In this document: positions 15,001 to 16,576 of the stretch, in pieces | Layout of the letters: every line of letters begins with the position of its first letter | How positions within the stretch are numbered: position 1 is the first letter of the stretch | Origin: Actinomycetota bacterium | Lineage (GTDB): Bacteria; Actinomycetota; Actinomycetes; Mycobacteriales; Jatrophihabitantaceae | Direction of reading: 5' to 3' | Length of the DNA stretch: 16,576 nucleotides | Assembly (NCBI GenBank): GCA_019241805.1 | Contig: JAFAWL010000315.1 | Location: forward strand, 1-16,576 | The notes under the pieces: generated by a model | Seen by the model: only the letters and a program-made list of their open reading frames with translations | What the model was told of the DNA's origin: nothing | Database searches by the model: none | Made by a program: the position numbers and the translations under genes

Positions 15001-15937
15001 CGACCACGGTCGCCTCAGTCGGGCCGTAGGTGTTCCAGACCTCCCGGTCGTCGTCGACGAGACGATCTGCCAGTTCCGGCGGGCAGGCTTCTCCGCCGAA
15101 GATCAACAGGCGTACCGCGTCCATCGAGTCGTGCGGCCAGAGGGACGCCAAAGTGGGCACGGTGGAGACGATCGTGATGCGTCGTTCGACCAGCCAGGGA
15201 CCGAGATCCATACCGCTGCGGACGAGCGCTCGGGGCGCCGGGACCAGGCAGGCGCCGTGCCGCCAGGCCAGCCACATCTCCTCGCACGAGGCGTCGAAGG
15301 CGACCGACAACCCGGCGAGCACGCGATCACCCGGACCGATCGGCCGGTCCGCGAGGAACAAATCCGCCTCGGCGTCGACGAATGCGGCCGCGCTGCGGTG
15401 CGTCACGGCCACGCCTTTGGGTACCCCGGTCGAGCCGGAGGTGAAGATGATCCACGCGTCGTCGTCGAGGTCGGGTGGCTCGATGTCGTCCCGAGACCGC
15501 ACGGACCGGTCGCGACCTGGTGCGTCGGAAAGCCTGGCGAACAACGGTGAGTCGACATCCAGTACGGCGGCGACTTGGGCCTCCCCGAACACCAGCCGCG
15601 CGCGCTCGTCCGGATCGTCCGCGTCGACCGGTACGTAGGCCGCGCCGGCGCGCAGGACACCGAGGATGGCGACGTAGAGAAGGATGCTGCCCGAAGGAAG
15701 ACGAATGCCGACGCGCTCGCCGCGACCGATTCCGGCGCTGGCCAGTTGGCCGGCCAGATCAGTGGCGAGTTCGACCAGTCGCCAGTAGGTCACCACCTGC
15801 CCGTCGCCTTCGACCGCGGGCGAGCCCGGGTAACGAGCGGCGGTCGCGTCCAGAATGTCGATGAGCGTGCGCGATGGCGCAGCCGCGGGCAGCCGGCCGA
15901 GTATCTCCGGTGGCGACGAGACCGTGGATTCGATCAC
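12038..15937 (-). CDS. pls: Pls/PosA-type membrane non-ribosomal peptide synthetase (predicted poly-lysine synthetase-like)
   Basis: 1299 aa, nearly the size of Streptomyces albulus epsilon-poly-L-lysine synthetase (about 1319). The adenylation domain (about 20-500) has FTSGSTGVPKG (165-175), FDASCEEMW (214-222), NTYGPTE (302-308), YRSGDL (385-390) and K492 in SGKVDR. The specificity code aligned by eye is D215 A216 E219 S258 I279 G281 T303 V311 V312 K492. The carrier domain (about 515-585) has DDDFFAHGGGSLS with phosphopantetheine site S547. Six membrane segments fall near 604-628, 646-670, 837-868, 878-910, 1081-1107 and 1112-1145. They bracket three soluble domains (about 671-836, 911-1080, 1146-1299), the first and third rich in left-handed beta-helix-like hexapeptides. 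There is no condensation or thioesterase domain. The start is GTG 15937, with GGGGAG (15950-15945) 7 nt before it. It should make an amino-acid homopolymer at the membrane after phosphopantetheinylation. Confidence 0.93.
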   Translation of the reverse strand: MIESTVSSPPEILGRLPAAAPSRTLIDILDATAARYPGSPAVEGDGQVVTYWRLVELATDLAGQLASAGIGRGERVGIRLPSGSILLYVAILGVLRAGAAYVPVDADDPDERARLVFGEAQVAAVLDVDSPLFARLSDAPGRDRSVRSRDDIEPPDLDDDAWIIFTSGSTGVPKGVAVTHRSAAAFVDAEADLFLADRPIGPGDRVLAGLSVAFDASCEEMWLAWRHGACLVPAPRALVRSGMDLGPWLVERRITIVSTVPTLASLWPHDSMDAVRLLIFGGEACPPELADRLVDDDREVWNTYGPTEATVVACASRLREDEPVRIGLPLSGWLLAVVDNAGQPVSPGEIGELIIGGVGLARYLDTDKDAEKFAAMPSLGWDRAYRSGDLVRYDPEGLLFIGRADEQVKLGGRRIELGEVDAALQGLPGVAGAAAAVRTTRAGNQILVGYVVTATPEFDSGTASATLRAALPAALVPVLAVVDELPTRTSGKVDRAALPWPLDGVGAAHASHGLTGTAGWLADEWSAVLGVGVGGADDDFFAHGGGSLSAAQLVSVLRQRVALVTVADIYQHPRLGALADRLDTLATSDSGPPAAREVRPTPLTSQAIQLLVTLVVNTIAGLRWLTVAATLNNALAWWQPRSWAPTISWWWLLVGFVAFISPFGRMALSVLGARLLLAGVRPGSYRRGGSVHLRLWSAERLADAVGAANLAGAPWISYYARALGAKISRGVDLHALPPITGMLTLGRGCAIEPEVDLSGYWLDGDRLHLGRVRIGAGAAIGSRSTIGPDADIGARAVIEPGSWVTGTIPDGERWAGSPAVRVGRPQGDWPESRPPRAPWWVLGYGVASAIFSALPLIAAVPSLLIIGWFGRDARTMSVAVANSLAAVPAATLAWLIAYALLTLTCVRLLGVGLREGTFAVRSRRGFQSWATERVMDSARSLLFPIYASLVTPVWLRLLGARVGRNVEASTVLMLPKMSRVDDGAFLADDTMVGSYELSRGWMRIEPARVGKRAFLGNSGMAAPGRAVPKNGLVAVLSAAPQKAKKGSSWLGSPPVQLRRSADSADVGRTFAPPRRLKVARALVETCRVVPMMVSVAIGLGVLLGLDALWRRGGLGLAAGLGGVVLLAAGLVAGGAAVVAKWLLVGRLRVVEHPLWSSFVWRNEVVDAFVEMVSAPWFARAATGTSVQNLWLRALGARIGRGVWCETYWLPEADLVRLGDGASVNRGCVLQTHLFHDRIMRMDTVTLAEGATLGPHGVILPAASIGRSATVGPASLVMRGEAVPAGSRWIGNPIAPWELA

Positions 15938-15944
15938 CGTCCTG

Positions 15945-15950
15945 CTCCCC
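15945..15950 (-). promoter_or_regulatory. Ribosome-binding site fixing the GTG start of the synthetase
   Basis: GGGGAG on the minus strand lies 7 nt before GTG 15937. It decides this start, since no in-frame ATG exists at the N-terminus. The homology to adenylation domains begins about 20 residues later. Confidence 0.7.
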
Positions 15951-16080
15951 GTCCTCCCCGCGCCGAACGCCGCCCCATCCTGGCAGACGTCGGTGAACCG
16001 GCACGATCCCGCTCCCAGCTGGTGGTCAGCCGCGAGGGGGCCCGGTGAGCGGCGACGGCCGCGACACGCCGAAGGCCAAA

Positions 16081-16123
16081 ATCTTAACGGTCAGTTGACC
16101 TTGAGGGTGCGGTCCGACAGAGT
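16081..16123. promoter_or_regulatory. Candidate divergent promoter region with operator-like palindrome
   Basis: On the plus strand TTGACC (16095-16100) and CAGAGT (16118-16123) are separated by 17 nt, and CAGAGT ends 7 nt before the ATG at 16131, so a leaderless transcript is possible. On the minus strand TAAGAT (16086-16081) is a good -10 box facing the synthetase gene, though without a clear -35. Between them GGTCAGTTGACC (16089-16100) has perfect 5-bp arms GGTCA/TGACC around GT. A regulator bound there would overlap both promoters. The rest of the 193-nt gap shows nothing else I can name. Confidence 0.4.
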
Positions 16124-16130
16124 GACGCCC

Positions 16131-16394
16131 ATGAGTCTGGGCCCGTTCAGCATTGCCGACGTCGCGGCACTGGGCGCCAGCATCGGCTGTGCCTTCGCGC
16201 TCGTGGTAGCCGTTGTCGACCGACGGGTGCTCGTTGCGAGGCTGAACCGAATCCGCCGCACGCAGGCCGAGCTTCGGATCGAACTGGCCGCCGCAACTGC
16301 GGCGTTGGATGAGCTACGCGAGGAACGGGCCTACATCACGATCGTCGACGGCCGGCTGCCCGCGCCGCCGGAGGCCCTACGCCAGGCCGGTTGA
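16131..16394 (+). CDS. Small single-pass membrane protein with coiled coil
   Basis: 87 aa. One hydrophobic segment spans about residues 8-29 (ADVAALGASIGCAFALVVAVV). It is followed by a basic patch (DRRVLVARLNRIRR) and an Ala/Glu/Leu heptad-like helix to about residue 67 (AELRIELAAATAALDELREE). The tail is short and proline-rich. By the positive-inside rule the coiled coil should be cytoplasmic. I do not recognise a family. ATG 16131 was chosen because hydrophobic and helical segments begin there; the frame remains open far upstream but lies antisense to the synthetase start. It diverges from the synthetase gene and may share its control region. It could be an accessory or scaffolding protein, but that rests only on position. 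Confidence 0.65.
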   Translation: MSLGPFSIADVAALGASIGCAFALVVAVVDRRVLVARLNRIRRTQAELRIELAAATAALDELREERAYITIVDGRLPAPPEALRQAG

Positions 16395-16439
16395 GCGCTC
16401 CTCGCGCGATTGGGGGGCCAGTGATGACGGGGCCGAACG

Positions 16440-16576
16440 CTACAAGAGCGTGCAGTCGCCGGGACCGCAGCCGCTGCCACACTTGCAGGCATCATCGGAT
16501 TCGGAGTCGGAGTCGAAGATGTCCCTAGGCTTTGGGGCTGGGCCGAATACCGGGGCCGGGGCCGGAGCCGGAGCCG
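16440..16576 (-). CDS. Partial protein: Ala-Pro repeat, acidic Ser stretch, Cys-rich C-terminus
   Basis: Only the last 44 residues lie in the window. Reading on the minus strand to a TAG at 16442-16440, they run Ala-Pro x4, then VFGPAPKPRDIF, then DSDSESDD, then ACKCGSGCGPGDCTLL. The four cysteines follow CxCx3Cx4C. Frame choice is supported because this frame alone is uninterrupted through the whole stretch with a coherent low-complexity-to-cysteine pattern. The tail could bind a metal (zinc, copper or an iron-sulfur centre) or be lipidated or disulfide-linked; I cannot tell which. It converges on the small membrane protein gene with 45 nt between stops. Confidence 0.6.
   Translation of the reverse strand, partial: APAPAPAPVFGPAPKPRDIFDSDSESDDACKCGSGCGPGDCTLL
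16550..16576. repeat. Hexanucleotide repeat encoding Ala-Pro dipeptides
   Basis: Four and a half copies of CCGGGG or CCGGAG run into the window end. On the minus strand they encode alternating Ala-Pro, a rigid extended linker in the partial Cys-rich protein. Copy number may continue outside the window and may vary between strains. Confidence 0.7.

Noticed and set aside
14222..15550. 442-codon open frame on the plus strand
   Set aside because: Antisense to the adenylation domain, whose motifs are unambiguous on the minus strand.
1..16576. CRISPR array, insertion sequence, tRNA or prophage remnants
   Set aside because: No spaced direct repeats, transposase motifs, terminal inverted repeats or tRNA-like folds were seen anywhere in the window.

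Overview
The window is roughly two-thirds GC. Codon third positions are strongly GC-biased, GTG starts are common and genes are tightly packed with 4-8 nt overlaps. Together with the protein families present (an ECF42-type sigma factor, a Pls-like peptide synthetase, a kumamolisin-type protease) this points to an actinobacterium (Actinomycetota). Genus cannot be decided from sequence alone. It reads as chromosome; I see no tRNA, rRNA, insertion sequence, CRISPR array or origin.

Layout, left to right. Positions 1-1339 (minus strand): an SMP-30/gluconolactonase-family gene cut by the window start, preceded by an overlapping gene of unknown function. Positions 1416-3043 (plus): a 125-aa unknown protein translationally overlapped with a diaminopimelate decarboxylase (lysA). 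Positions 3040-4622 (minus): an ECF42-type sigma factor and its YCII/DGPF partner, with a good match upstream to the published ECF42 promoter signature. Positions 4770-6353 (plus): a sedolisin/kumamolisin-type acid protease. Positions 6375-9717 (minus): a coupled run yaaA - xdhC-like - CPA1 Na+/H+ antiporter. Positions 9956-10627 (plus): an Sfp-type phosphopantetheinyl transferase. Positions 10716-15937 (minus): a 1299-aa Pls-type membrane peptide synthetase followed, with an ATGA overlap, by an M1-family zinc aminopeptidase. Positions 16131-16394 (plus): a small one-pass membrane/coiled-coil protein. Positions 16440-16576 (minus): the 3' end of a gene with an Ala-Pro repeat, an acidic Ser stretch and a cysteine-rich tail.

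The most interesting unit is the right half. The synthetase has adenylation domain, carrier domain, six membrane segments and three soluble C-terminal domains, which is the layout of epsilon-poly-L-lysine synthetase. The specificity code I read by eye is DAESIGTVVK, close to the bacterial lysine code. The downstream aminopeptidase could be a poly-amino-acid hydrolase or control enzyme, the phosphopantetheinyl transferase could activate the carrier domain, and lysA about 9 kb away could contribute lysine. This makes a compact candidate cationic homopolymer (poly-lysine-like) locus. Product identity is inference; architecture, overlap and code residues are read directly from the sequence.

A second self-contained unit is the ECF42/DGPF pair, which appears to carry its own promoter and an unusual CTG start for the sigma factor.
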